NCBI GenBank assembly: GCA_012727895.1
Contig: JAAYGG010000062.1
Span: forward strand, 1 to 50,489
Length of the DNA stretch: 50,489 nucleotides
Origin: Bacillota bacterium
Lineage (GTDB): Bacteria > Bacillota > UBA4882 > UBA10575
Direction: 5' to 3'
This document shows positions 33,054-41,677 of this stretch, piece by piece; position 1 is the first letter of the stretch; each line of letters begins with the position of its first letter. The translations under genes were made by a program, and so were the position numbers. The notes under the pieces are model-generated. The model was given only the letters and a program-made list of their open reading frames with translations, was not told where the DNA came from and searched no databases.

Positions 33054-34602
33054 GAAGGTGTGGGGGCAGTTTTTTACCCCGGCGCGGGTGGCGGTCTTTG
33101 TCTGGGAGATGCTGAAAGAGATGGTCCCCGCCGGCGACCTTTCCCGTTTCCGGGTGATTGATCCCGCAGCCGGGGAGGGAATCTTCCTCTCCTCCGGGAT
33201 TAAAATGGGGTTGCTTGCCCCCGGGCAGGTAACAGGGGTCGAGATTGACCCCGGGCTGCAGCCACCGGCGGAGTTGAAAAGCCGCTGGTTCTTGGCGGAC
33301 GGTCTCCTGGACGGCGGGCCTGCCGCCCTTTCCCGTGGTAGTTTTGATCTGGTGGTCGGTAATCCCCCCTTTGGCCGGGGCGGCAAAGAACGGCTTGCCG
33401 CCGCCCTGTCCGGCGGCGACTGGGATGGCGCCGGCTGGTTATTGGCGGAGGGGTATGAGAAGAAGGAACTGGCTCGTCTCGTGCGCCTGCCGGTAGAGGC
33501 GCTTTTTCTCCGGCGTTTTCTTGCCTTGTGCCGGCCGGGCGGCTACGGGGCGATTATCCTGCCCGACGGTTTCTTGGGCAATGACCGCCTGCAGCGGGAG
33601 AGGGAAGAGTTTTGCCGCCGGGCCCGGTTATTGGCGGTCGTGGGGCTTCCGCCCGGCAGCTTCCGGGCGGCAGGGACACCGGCCCGGACTTCCCTGGTCT
33701 TTTTCCGCCGCCGGGTGGGAAACCCGGGGGAAGAGAAGGAGAACGGGGAGGAGACCCTCTTTGCCAGTACAGAGTTCCGGGGGGTAAAAGACCATTCGGA
33801 TTTTTTCGGCACGGTCTTGCAGACCGTTCGCACCTATATCTCTTGGCGGGAGAAAAAAGCTTCTCCCGGCGTTACCTGGGTGAAAACCTCCGAGCTTCTC
33901 CGGGGGCGTTGGAACCCGAATTACTGGGACCCGGTTTTGCGCGCGGCATTGGCCGAGGTTGTTTTTCCCCTCCGGCCGCTGGGTGAATATGTCGAAAAAA
34001 TCTCTTACGGCGCGATATTACCCGGGAAAAGGCCGGAGCTGCGGGAAAACGGGGTACCGGTTTTCGGCCAGAAGGACCTTTTTTTTACCGGGCTTAACCC
34101 CCGCCCCGCCCTCCGGGTGGTCCCCGGGGGAGAGTTTGATCCACAGAGGAGCCGGGTACGCCGGGGGGATCTGCTTTTTTCCCGTTCGGGAGAGGGCTCG
34201 CTCCTTCGTTTTCGCTCCGGTGTCTACCTGGGTACGGAACCGGCCAATGTCAGTTGTTTTGTTGACCGTATAAGGTTGCGCGGTATTGACCCGGTTTTTC
34301 TCTGGTTGTTTCTTATGGGAAAATTCGGGCGGGACCAGATTTTACGCTTAAAAAGCGGTGTGGGGACGCCAAACTTGAATTTTGCCGAAATAAAGTCTTT
34401 GCGTATTCCGGCGGTCCCGGAAGCGGTCCAGAAAACAGCGGCTGGTCTTTACGTCCGTGAGATCCTGCCTTTACACAAAAAATGGGCGGGTACGGAATCC
34501 CCCCGGTATGCACTGGTGGAGAAGAAGATGGCCCGGTTGGTTAAGGCGGTGGAAACGGTTTTAATTACCGGCGGGCCACTGCACTTAACGGAAGTTGAAT
34601 AA
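33043..34602 (+). CDS. N6-adenine DNA methyltransferase fused to a specificity-like domain, orphan
   Basis: A 519-residue DNA methylase of the gamma N6-adenine class. SAM motif I is VIDPAAGEGIFL (about 38-49), catalytic motif IV is VVGNPPFGRG (about 104-112), and GQFFTPARVAVFVWEM at the N-terminus matches Type I/IIG methylases. Residues about 285-500 look like a Type I specificity (HsdS-like) target recognition domain (PLRPLGEYVEKISYGAILPG, then SRSGEGSLLR and GVGTPNLNFAEIKSLRIP). No endonuclease or R subunit is beside it. The start is GTG 33043 or GTG 33058. Its role may be epigenetic or the remains of a restriction system. Confidence 0.86.
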   Translation: MRIEKVWGQFFTPARVAVFVWEMLKEMVPAGDLSRFRVIDPAAGEGIFLSSGIKMGLLAPGQVTGVEIDPGLQPPAELKSRWFLADGLLDGGPAALSRGSFDLVVGNPPFGRGGKERLAAALSGGDWDGAGWLLAEGYEKKELARLVRLPVEALFLRRFLALCRPGGYGAIILPDGFLGNDRLQREREEFCRRARLLAVVGLPPGSFRAAGTPARTSLVFFRRRVGNPGEEKENGEETLFASTEFRGVKDHSDFFGTVLQTVRTYISWREKKASPGVTWVKTSELLRGRWNPNYWDPVLRAALAEVVFPLRPLGEYVEKISYGAILPGKRPELRENGVPVFGQKDLFFTGLNPRPALRVVPGGEFDPQRSRVRRGDLLFSRSGEGSLLRFRSGVYLGTEPANVSCFVDRIRLRGIDPVFLWLFLMGKFGRDQILRLKSGVGTPNLNFAEIKSLRIPAVPEAVQKTAAGLYVREILPLHKKWAGTESPRYALVEKKMARLVKAVETVLITGGPLHLTEVE

Positions 34603-34644
34603 TGAATTTTGTTAAATAATAATAAAAGAACAGGAGCAACAATT

Positions 34645-36933
34645 GTGATGCCGGAACAAACAGGAGAATTTCGCGGGTTTATCCTTGATGATTTCCAGAA
34701 AGAGGCCATCGACTATTTACTACAGGGCTACTCGGTCCTTGTCTCCGCTCCCACCGGCGTGGGGAAAACCCTCATCGCCGATTACCTGATTGAAGAAGCG
34801 GTCAAGAAAGAGCAGCGGGTGGTTTACACTGCGCCGATCAAGGCCCTTTCCAACCAGAAATTTAAGGAGTTTAAGGAGTGGCACGGGGAGGAGAAGATCG
34901 GAATTATCACCGGCGATGTGGTGATCCAGCCGGAAGCGGATATAATCATTATGACAACGGAGATTTTCCGCAATATTCTACACCAGGAACAGGAACGGCT
35001 GGCCGGGTTCTCCCATGTGATCTTCGATGAAATTCATTATCTTTCCGACGAGGAACGGGGGACGGTTTGGGAAGAGTCGATTATTTTCATGCCGGACAAC
35101 CTGCGTTTATTGGGGCTTTCCGCCACCATTCCCAACGCTGCGGAATTGGCCGCGTGGATCCAAGAGATCAAGGAACACCCGGTGAAAGTGGTCTACAAAA
35201 AAGACCGGGTTGTGCCGTTGGAGCATTATGTTTATCACCCGCTGACCGGTCCGACCGGCTTTAACCAGTTGAAAAAGGCTTGGCAGAAACGGAAAAAGCG
35301 GGAGGGGGAACGCGGGTCCCCGGCGGGCGGGGAACGAACCTGGAAGGGACTGGACCATAAAGAACTGATCAAATCCGTCCACCGCCGGAACGGCCTGCCG
35401 GCGCTCTATTTTATCTTCAGCCGTCAGCAGTGCGAGGTTAAAGCCCAGGAACTTAGTGAGCGCTTTGACTTTTTGTCCGCTGATGAAAAGAAACGGGTCG
35501 AGGAGATCCTGGACCACGCGGCCAAGCAGTATAATTTAGAAAAATGGCCGACCCTCCACAGGTTACGCCCGATTTTCCTCCGGGGCATCGCCTTCCACCA
35601 TGCCGGTCTCTTGCCGGCCTTAAAAGAGATTGTCGAGACCCTTTTTGGAGAGAACCTGATCCGGGTAATGTATGCCACCGAAACCTTTGCCGTGGGGATT
35701 AACTACCCGGTCCGCAGCGTTTGTTTTGATGCGCCGACAAAATGGGACGGGGTGACCTTTAGGCCCATGACCACCCTGGAGTATTTCCAGATGGCGGGGC
35801 GGGCCGGCCGCCGGGGCATCGATGAAAAGGGTTTTGTCTATATCCTGGCGGATCTGGACCGTTACCGCCTGGAGGAGTTCCCCAGTACCAACCCGGCGGA
35901 TGTGGAGGAATTGACCAGCCGTTTCAACCTCAATTACAATTCGGTCTTGAACCTTTTCCACAATTACAACAAGGAAGAGATCCTGGTAATCCTGGACCGG
36001 AATTTCGCCACTTTCCAGGCGCGCAACGACAAGGTTTTCCTGGAAAACCGCTTGGACCGGCTGGCTGCGGAATTGGAGAAGACGCGCAGTGTGATCTGTC
36101 AGGATTGGGGGAGCCTTTCCTGCCCGCAAATGCGGGCGGCGGCTTTGCGGCAATTGCGCAAGAAAGAACGGCGTTTGCGGTATATCCGCGGTAAGAAGGC
36201 CCGGCGGGCCATTAGTGCGGAGATTAGAGAGCTCAAGGAGTCCCTGGCGAGACTGGCCGAAAGGGACTGTTCCCCGGCGGAACAGGCCCGCTGCGAGAAG
36301 AGGGCCAAGACCTATGAACGCCTTCACAAGGAGCGGCTGAGCCTGGAGGAACAGATGCGCAATTTAAAAGTGGCCGGGCGCTTTGAGGCTGATTTAGAGG
36401 CCAAGGCTGCGATCCTGGAAGACCTGGATTACCTTGACGCCGATGGCAACCTCTTGCCCCGCGGGAAATTTGCCATGCAAATCTACGCCCAGGAACTGCT
36501 GATCACCGAGTTGTATTTTGCCGGGTTTTTCCACGAATGGGACGAAGACCAGATTAATGCGGTTATTGTCGCCATCGATTACGAACCGCGCAAAGGAGAA
36601 CGCCTGCCGCGGAATCTTCCCTTTGACTACCGGCCAATCAGGAAGATTATCCGCGATCTCATTTTCCGCCACGGTGTGGGTGAGGACGAGGTCCGCTTCT
36701 TCCCCAGCCTCTCCCCGCTCGCGTACGAATGGAGCCGGGGCTGCGACTTTTTTGAGCTGACCCGTAGCGCCCCGGAGCTTCAGGAGGGGGATATCGTCTC
36801 CGGTTTCCGCCGGGGGATTGACCTTTTGCGGCAGATCCGCACCGCCTGCCTGGGAGAGGATCCACTGATGGCTGCCAAGATCAAAAACTGCATGGAGAAG
36901 ATGGACCGGGACCTTGTCCAGGTAAACCTCTGA
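34645..36933 (+). CDS. Ski2/Mtr4-like superfamily 2 RNA helicase
   Basis: A 762-residue ATP-dependent helicase of the Ski2-like class. Motifs: SAPTGVGKT (Walker A, near 35), TAPIKALSNQKFKEF (Ia), DEIHYLSDEERGTVWEE (II), LGLSATIPNA (III), FHHAGLLPALKEIVE (IV), TETFAVGINYPVRSV (V) and QMAGRAGRRG (VI). The C-terminus resembles the DSHCT domain of Mtr4/Ski2 (after a coiled-coil region, LITELYFAGFFHEWDED). GTG 34645 is spaced 8 bases from AGGAG; ATG 34648 is an alternative. Family roles are in RNA processing and decay; the bacterial role is less defined. Confidence 0.93.
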   Translation: MMPEQTGEFRGFILDDFQKEAIDYLLQGYSVLVSAPTGVGKTLIADYLIEEAVKKEQRVVYTAPIKALSNQKFKEFKEWHGEEKIGIITGDVVIQPEADIIIMTTEIFRNILHQEQERLAGFSHVIFDEIHYLSDEERGTVWEESIIFMPDNLRLLGLSATIPNAAELAAWIQEIKEHPVKVVYKKDRVVPLEHYVYHPLTGPTGFNQLKKAWQKRKKREGERGSPAGGERTWKGLDHKELIKSVHRRNGLPALYFIFSRQQCEVKAQELSERFDFLSADEKKRVEEILDHAAKQYNLEKWPTLHRLRPIFLRGIAFHHAGLLPALKEIVETLFGENLIRVMYATETFAVGINYPVRSVCFDAPTKWDGVTFRPMTTLEYFQMAGRAGRRGIDEKGFVYILADLDRYRLEEFPSTNPADVEELTSRFNLNYNSVLNLFHNYNKEEILVILDRNFATFQARNDKVFLENRLDRLAAELEKTRSVICQDWGSLSCPQMRAAALRQLRKKERRLRYIRGKKARRAISAEIRELKESLARLAERDCSPAEQARCEKRAKTYERLHKERLSLEEQMRNLKVAGRFEADLEAKAAILEDLDYLDADGNLLPRGKFAMQIYAQELLITELYFAGFFHEWDEDQINAVIVAIDYEPRKGERLPRNLPFDYRPIRKIIRDLIFRHGVGEDEVRFFPSLSPLAYEWSRGCDFFELTRSAPELQEGDIVSGFRRGIDLLRQIRTACLGEDPLMAAKIKNCMEKMDRDLVQVNL

Positions 36934-36957
36934 GCGCGAGGATAAGTTTCCCTGCAG

Positions 36958-37005
36958 CCTTCTGTTTTCCCCGGGAAATACTAAAAAAAGCCGGAAAACA
37001 GGAGG
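36958..37005 (+). promoter_or_regulatory. Hairpin burying the ribosome binding site of the L,D-transpeptidase
   Basis: CCTTCTGTTTTCC (36958-36970) can pair over 13 positions (one G-U) with GGAAAACAGGAGG (36993-37005), leaving a 22-base loop. The right arm includes the GGAGG at 37001-37005. A second GGAG at 37007-37010 lies just outside the stem. It may tune translation, for example with temperature. Confidence 0.6.
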
Positions 37006-37014
37006 CGGAGATGG

Positions 37015-37920
37015 TTGCGGCGAAAAAGAGGGCTCTTCCTTTTTTTACTGGTCTTAGCCGGGTGCGGCCTTTTCGCCCCCGGGGTCCGGGCTGAAGAATG
37101 CCTGTGCCCTCCGGAAACGGAGATTCTCCCGGGGACGGAAGGCCCGGAGATCCTTGAATTACAGTATTTTCTGCGGAGTCTAGGTTTTTTTGCCAGTGAG
37201 CTTACAGGAGTGTATGATCAGCCGACGGTTGCCGCGGTGAAAGAGTTTCAACGCCTGCACAATTTACGGATAACCGGGAAGGTGGACAGTGATACTTGGG
37301 AGGCTTTGGGGGGGATGAGCCCGGGCGATCCGGTGGCCGGAAGCCCTCCCCCAGGCAACATTGTGATCCTTGTCGACACCGATTACCTCACCCTCACGGT
37401 CTTGGTTGACGGTAAGCCGTTTAAGAGTTTCCCGGTGGCCATTGGTAAGCCCGCCACGCCCACGCCAGTGGGGAGTTGGACCGTGGTGGATAAAGGGAAA
37501 TGGGGCGGGGGGTTTGGTACCCGCTGGATTGGCTTGAATGTCCCTTTTGGCCGCTATGGTATTCATGGGACCAATAAACCATGGTCGATTGGGAGAATGG
37601 AGAGCCACGGCTGCGTCCGGATGTACAACCGCGATGTGGAACAGGTCTACCAATGGGTACGCCAGGGGACCCGGGTCTATATCACCGGGGATCCCTTCCG
37701 GGGCAGGCGCCGGCTACTGATGGGAGAGAAGGGCGCGGATGTTTTCTTTTTGCAGAAACGCTTGCGGCAATTGGGGTACTACCAGCACCGTCCGGACGGG
37801 ATTTTTGGTTACGGAACAGAGCAGGCTCTGAAGAAATTCCAGCAAGAAGAGGGATTACCCGTTACCGGGCAGGTAGGCTGGGCGGAGTATAAAAGGCTGC
37901 GGCTCTTAAGTGAAGAGTAA
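37015..37920 (+). CDS. L,D-transpeptidase lipoprotein flanked by two peptidoglycan-binding domains
   Basis: Crosslinks or modifies peptidoglycan through 3-3 linkages. The N-terminus is a lipoprotein signal with lipobox LAGC (Cys17) or a cleavable signal ending near RAEE. Residues about 35-95 form a PG_binding_1 repeat (LQYFLRSLGFF...TVAAVKEFQRLHNL), about 115-225 a YkuD domain with HGTN and SHGCVRMYN (catalytic Cys about 200), and about 235-300 a second PG_binding_1 (VFFLQKRLRQLGYY). TTG 37015 is spaced 9 bases from GGAGG. A helical RNA structure covers its ribosome binding site. Confidence 0.93.
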   Translation: MRRKRGLFLFLLVLAGCGLFAPGVRAEECLCPPETEILPGTEGPEILELQYFLRSLGFFASELTGVYDQPTVAAVKEFQRLHNLRITGKVDSDTWEALGGMSPGDPVAGSPPPGNIVILVDTDYLTLTVLVDGKPFKSFPVAIGKPATPTPVGSWTVVDKGKWGGGFGTRWIGLNVPFGRYGIHGTNKPWSIGRMESHGCVRMYNRDVEQVYQWVRQGTRVYITGDPFRGRRRLLMGEKGADVFFLQKRLRQLGYYQHRPDGIFGYGTEQALKKFQQEEGLPVTGQVGWAEYKRLRLLSEE

Positions 37921-38047
37921 CCAGATGGAAACTGGATCCTAACCGCCGTGTTTCCGGATTTTTTTATCAAAAAGGCAGGTGAAAACGGAAAAATAGAGAA
38001 TACAGGGAATAATAAAAATTTAAAATAAATGGGAAGCGGAGAGTTAT

Positions 38048-38515
38048 ATGGCCGAGGGGTTGACTCTGAACGAAATCATACTCATTCTCTTCACCAGTGC
38101 TCTACCGTACCTTGAGTTAAGGGGAGCCATCCCCATGGCGTTATACTTGGGCGCCCAACCGTGGGAAGCCTTTTTCCTCGGCGTGGCCGGGAATCTCCTG
38201 CCCATCGTCCCGATCATGCTTGTTCTTTCTTTTCTCTCCCGCTGGTCTCATAAATACAACCTTTTTTATCATCTGTTGCAGTGGATTCAGAGAAGAACCG
38301 CCAAGCAACAAGAGAAAATAAACCGTTACGGGTTTTTTGGGCTAACGATCTTTGTCGCCATTCCCTTGCCGATGACCGGGGTTTGGACCGGCGCCGCCAT
38401 TGCCCATCTCTTGGGGATAAGAAAAAGGCGGGCCGTGCCCGCGCTGGCTCTGGGAACGGTAATCGCCGGTATTATAGTTACCCTGGCGGCTCTTGGCATT
38501 TTCGCCATCTGGTAG
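38048..38515 (+). CDS. COG2426 family small membrane protein
   Basis: A 155-residue protein with about five spans, of the family annotated as small multidrug export protein. The conserved start ALPYLELRGAIPMAL and the end of the first domain (FFLGVAGNLLPIVPIM) are clear, then GLTIFVAIPLPMTGVWTGAAIAHLLG and a final hydrophobic span. The export role is a database label with little experimental support. GGAG precedes the ATG. The 127-base gap upstream (37921-38047) holds nothing I can identify. Confidence 0.87.
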   Translation: MAEGLTLNEIILILFTSALPYLELRGAIPMALYLGAQPWEAFFLGVAGNLLPIVPIMLVLSFLSRWSHKYNLFYHLLQWIQRRTAKQQEKINRYGFFGLTIFVAIPLPMTGVWTGAAIAHLLGIRKRRAVPALALGTVIAGIIVTLAALGIFAIW

Positions 38516-38591
38516 TGATCTTTCCGCCTTTTCCGGCAGTTTTCGCTTAATCCCCTCCGTGATCTGCATATACTATAATGCCGGCTTTTTG

Positions 38592-38652
38592 CTGCGGGAG
38601 GGGTGAGAGCGGAAGTGGCGAAGAAAAACGGGCAAGGCGCTGTTCCCCGCAG
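38592..38652 (+). other. Structured intergenic stretch before the second cheX
   Basis: In the 281-base gap 38516-38796, CTGCGGG (about 38592-38598) can pair with CCCGCAG (about 38646-38652), enclosing a G/A-rich stretch. A TATAAT lies near 38572 with no clear -35. I do not recognise a riboswitch or small RNA. Confidence 0.3.
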
Positions 38653-38796
38653 GCTTCCTTGTGGGTTCTGCCTTCACCAAGGGGTTTGCCTTCTTTGGAA
38701 AGACGGAAGGAAAAGCTGTCTATCTTTTGTCTTGAAATGAGAACCTAAAAGCTAAACTGCTGTTTTACCGAAGAGACGGAAAAGGAAGGTGTCGAG

Positions 38797-39267
38797 GTGA
38801 AAGCAGATTTAATCAACCCGTTTTTGGCAGCGGCCTTTGATATCCTTAAGCGGATGGGCAAAACCGACGCAACCAGGGGGCAGTTGAGACTAGCTTCTTC
38901 TCCCGTATGCGGGGACGAGGTGAATGTCGCCGTGGGCGTGACCGGGGATCTCTTGGGCCAGGTGGTATTCTGCATGACAGAAGAAACCGCGAAGAAACTG
39001 GCTTCAAATATGCTGATCGGGTTACCCATCGTTGCTTTGGACGAATTGGCGAAGAGCGCCATCAGCGAATTTAGTAATATGGTTACCGGTAATGCGGTGG
39101 GAGAGTTGGGTAGCCGGGACTTGATTTGCAGCGTCACCCCGCCCACTCTTTTCATGGGTAAGGATGTAACGGTTTCCGCCATAGATCTGGACTTTCTTGT
39201 CATCCCCTTGCAAACAAAATTGGGAGACATTACGATATATATTGCACTGAGAGAAGCCATCAGTTAG
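38797..39267 (+). CDS. cheX: CheX-like response-regulator phosphatase (second copy)
   Basis: Paralogue of the protein at 24187..24672. Shared motifs are VVFCMTEETAKKLASNML and the E-x-x-N helix SEFSNMVTGNAVGELG. Length (156 aa) is normal. GTG 38797 follows AAGGAAGG. An HD-GYP gene follows after 13 bases, so this copy may act on a receiver in cyclic-di-GMP control; that is inference. Confidence 0.87.
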   Translation: MKADLINPFLAAAFDILKRMGKTDATRGQLRLASSPVCGDEVNVAVGVTGDLLGQVVFCMTEETAKKLASNMLIGLPIVALDELAKSAISEFSNMVTGNAVGELGSRDLICSVTPPTLFMGKDVTVSAIDLDFLVIPLQTKLGDITIYIALREAIS

Positions 39268-39280
39268 GGGGTGTGTTAAT

Positions 39281-40408
39281 TTGAAACGGGTAAAAACCAC
39301 CCAATTGGTCCCGGGGATGCGGCTGGCGGAGGATATTATCCTCCCCAAGACAACAGTAACACTGATTGGAGCGGGAACAGAGCTTTCGATAGAGATGATC
39401 CGGCGCATTGAGAGCCTGGGACTCGAATCGGTCGGGATTGATGAGACACAAGCGCACAGCAGGGATGAGACGGAACGGCAACTCCTTCCGGTCCTGGCCA
39501 GAAATCATAAACGGATGATTATCGCAGCGGAAGAGTTGATCAAGATCTCTGACGATCAGCCCCTTGAAGAACAAGCCATCCGCGGCCTGGCCGATGATAT
39601 CCTGAACCAGGTGGAGATGGACCCGTCGCTCTTGTTAAACCTTACACATATCAAAGCGTATGATAATTATCTTTTCAGCCATTCGGTAAATGTGGCCATT
39701 CTCACCCTGCTGGTTGGAGAAGTTTTGGGCTATTCCAAAAAGGAACTGCACGAACTGGGGACAGCAGCCCTCCTTCACGATCTGGGGATGCTTAGCATCC
39801 CGCAGGAGATCTGGCAGAAACACGGCGCCCTCTCCCCTGCTGAAATGGAGGAGGTTAGAAAACACCCGGTTTACGGGGAGGAATTGCTACGGGCCAAAGG
39901 CTTCTCAGAAGAGATTATCAAAGTGGCCAGGGAGCATCATGAAAGGTGCGACGGTTCCGGTTATCCCGACGGCAAGCAGGAGAAGGAGATCAGTTTCAAG
40001 GCACGGATTGTTGCCGTTACCGATGTTTATGATGCCTGTATCTCTTCCCGTCCCTACCGGGAGCAACTGACCCCGCAGCAGGCTCTGGAACAGCTGTTCG
40101 CAGAGAAAGAAAAATACGACCCGGTGGTTCTTAACGCCTTCATTTCGGTAATGGCCATTTACCCCATTGGGTCGCTGGTGGTTTTAAACAGCGGTCAGGT
40201 GGCAAAGGTCATCCGGGTCAGCAAAAACAACCCCTTCCGGCCTGAAGTGCGGATCTATTTTGACCGGGAGGGGAACCTCTTGGAACAGCCGCCCCGGATC
40301 AACCTGGCGGAGGAGAAAAATCATACCTTGTATATCGATCGAACCCTTCCTGCGGAAGAGCATAAGAAGCTGGCGGCGATGATCGATGCGGCAGCCGGCC
40401 GGAACTAA
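39281..40408 (+). CDS. HD-GYP domain cyclic-di-GMP phosphodiesterase (first copy)
   Basis: Hydrolyses cyclic-di-GMP, probably to GMP. The N-terminal ~125 residues are an unassigned helical region beginning MKRVKTTQLVPGMRLAEDI. The HD-GYP domain spans about 125-300 with LFSHSVNVAILTLLVG, LLHDLGMLSIP (HD pair), AREHHERCDGSGYPDG (GYP) and AVTDVYDACISSRPYR. All expected metal ligands are present. TTG 39281 follows a G-rich site. It forms a unit with the cheX gene upstream. Confidence 0.93.
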   Translation: MKRVKTTQLVPGMRLAEDIILPKTTVTLIGAGTELSIEMIRRIESLGLESVGIDETQAHSRDETERQLLPVLARNHKRMIIAAEELIKISDDQPLEEQAIRGLADDILNQVEMDPSLLLNLTHIKAYDNYLFSHSVNVAILTLLVGEVLGYSKKELHELGTAALLHDLGMLSIPQEIWQKHGALSPAEMEEVRKHPVYGEELLRAKGFSEEIIKVAREHHERCDGSGYPDGKQEKEISFKARIVAVTDVYDACISSRPYREQLTPQQALEQLFAEKEKYDPVVLNAFISVMAIYPIGSLVVLNSGQVAKVIRVSKNNPFRPEVRIYFDREGNLLEQPPRINLAEEKNHTLYIDRTLPAEEHKKLAAMIDAAAGRN

Positions 40409-40441
40409 CTGTAGACGGGCACGGGGGGGCGGGGCCTGCGC

Positions 40442-40918
40442 CTAGAGCGCATAGCCGATCCCAAGATAAGCCCGGTACATGTGATAACGGAGCTTCAGGT
40501 GGAAGTTGTTGTTGAGCCGGTAGTCGGCCAAGAGATCTAAAAAGGCTTCGTCCTGGAAGGCATGGCCAAAGCCGGCCCAGATCTGCAGATCCCAGGTGAC
40601 TTGGATTTTAACGCCCAGCCCAAGATAGAGGCCTTCGGCCAGGCCGGGACGGAGATAGAAATCAAGCCGTTCTTCCAAAGGAAAAATGGTGGTCAGGAAA
40701 AGGTTATATTTTTTGGTGTAGGCCTCAAAGGATCCCTGCAGGGGAAAGGAGGCCGCCTTTTGCAGATCGAGGGTTGCCCCCACCATCAACCCGTGGTCCG
40801 GGTTATAACCGATACTGAGCTCATTGCCGGCAGCCCAACCCGGCGCGGCGCTGCCCAAGAAAAGAAGGGCGGCGCCCACGGCAATAATCACTGTTTTCTT
40901 CTGCGTTTTCCAGTCCAT
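40442..40918 (-). CDS. Signal-peptide beta-barrel protein, possible outer-membrane protein
   Basis: 158 residues. The N-terminus (VIIAVGAALLFLGSAAPGWA|AGN) is a cleavable signal peptide. The mature part alternates hydrophobic and polar residues with aromatic girdles in at least six strand-like pieces (LSIGYN, LMVGATLDL, YNLFLTTIF, LDFYLRPGL, LYLGLGVKI, FHLKLRYHMY, AYLGIGYAL). The chain ends with an aromatic/hydrophobic strand, as barrels do, though the last residue is Leu rather than Phe. ATG 40918 is spaced 9 bases from GAGGAGG. If real, it suggests a diderm envelope; a secreted or spore-coat role is possible too. Confidence 0.68.
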   Translation of the reverse strand: MDWKTQKKTVIIAVGAALLFLGSAAPGWAAGNELSIGYNPDHGLMVGATLDLQKAASFPLQGSFEAYTKKYNLFLTTIFPLEERLDFYLRPGLAEGLYLGLGVKIQVTWDLQIWAGFGHAFQDEAFLDLLADYRLNNNFHLKLRYHMYRAYLGIGYAL

Positions 40919-41079
40919 CCACTGTAACCTCCTCTTTTTGGCGGGGGGGTTTTTTCTTTTCCCCATAATCGTCAGAATTAGTATTCGGTAAAAGGGAGAA
41001 AAATCCTACCGGGAAAAATCTTCATGAAGTGCATTCCACCAACTACCAGGCGGTTTTGGTCGTGATTTTCCGTGAAGTA

Positions 41080-41088
41080 TGTTATAAT
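41080..41088 (+). promoter_or_regulatory. Extended -10 promoter before the 41129 gene
   Basis: TGTTATAAT gives a perfect TATAAT (41083-41088) with the TGn extension. No good -35 box is visible 17 bases upstream (TCGTGA). It lies about 40 bases before the start. Confidence 0.55.
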
Positions 41089-41128
41089 TTTTATGTCAAC
41101 ACTTTGCCGCCTTGGAAGGAGAATAATC

Positions 41129-41677
41129 ATGCCACAAAAACACTGGACATTGCAGAAGTTTTTCCTCATTGGCGCGGCTTTTATCATCACCACCGGTTTG
41201 TTATTTGGCGGAGAAGCATTGGCCGAGTATTTCTTTAAAGATAGCCCGCTGCAGCAATGGGCGGAGGCGGTACCGGAGATTAAGGAATTTACCCTGCTTG
41301 GAAAAGGGGAGGTCCTCCGTGTCCGGTTGGAAAAGACCAATGATCTCCGTAATACCCTCGAGTCTTTTCTCCGGGAAATCCGGGAAAAGAGAAAAGGGGA
41401 GATTAGGGAGGTCATTATCGAAAGCCCGCAAGCGCCGGAGCTGACTCCCGTCTATTACGAGCTTAGTTTTACCCTGGAAGAGGCCAGGGTTTCCGGGAAT
41501 TATCAAGCCCTCTATGAAAAACTCCGGGAATTGGAGGAGAAATACAGAGGGGATTTCAAAGTCTTCATAGGCGAGGAATTCTTCTTTGTCCAATTGGCCA
41601 AAGACGACCTCTTGTATTACCAAGCGGTGCCCAGGTTTTCCCGGTGGGGTGCCGGAGAAGGCGAGGTGATCCGGTGA
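41129..41677 (+). CDS. Membrane-anchored protein of unknown function, paired with an FtsH-like protease
   Basis: 182 residues: an N-terminal hydrophobic segment (FFLIGAAFIITTGLLFGGEALA) that is a signal or anchor, then an external part with strands and helices (VLRVRLEKTNDLRNTLESFLREI, VYYELSFTLEEARVSGNYQALYEKLRELEEKY). I recognise no family. ATG 41129 follows AAGGAG. The gene overlaps the FtsH-like protease start by 4 bases (GTGA), so the proteins are made together. The protease lacks an external domain, which this protein could supply; that is inference. Confidence 0.78.
   Translation: MPQKHWTLQKFFLIGAAFIITTGLLFGGEALAEYFFKDSPLQQWAEAVPEIKEFTLLGKGEVLRVRLEKTNDLRNTLESFLREIREKRKGEIREVIIESPQAPELTPVYYELSFTLEEARVSGNYQALYEKLRELEEKYRGDFKVFIGEEFFFVQLAKDDLLYYQAVPRFSRWGAGEGEVIR

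Noticed and set aside
38516-38796. A known riboswitch or small RNA in the gap before the second cheX
   Set aside because: I compared it by eye with cyclic-di-GMP, ZTP and THF patterns and found no match; only a weak stem is reported.
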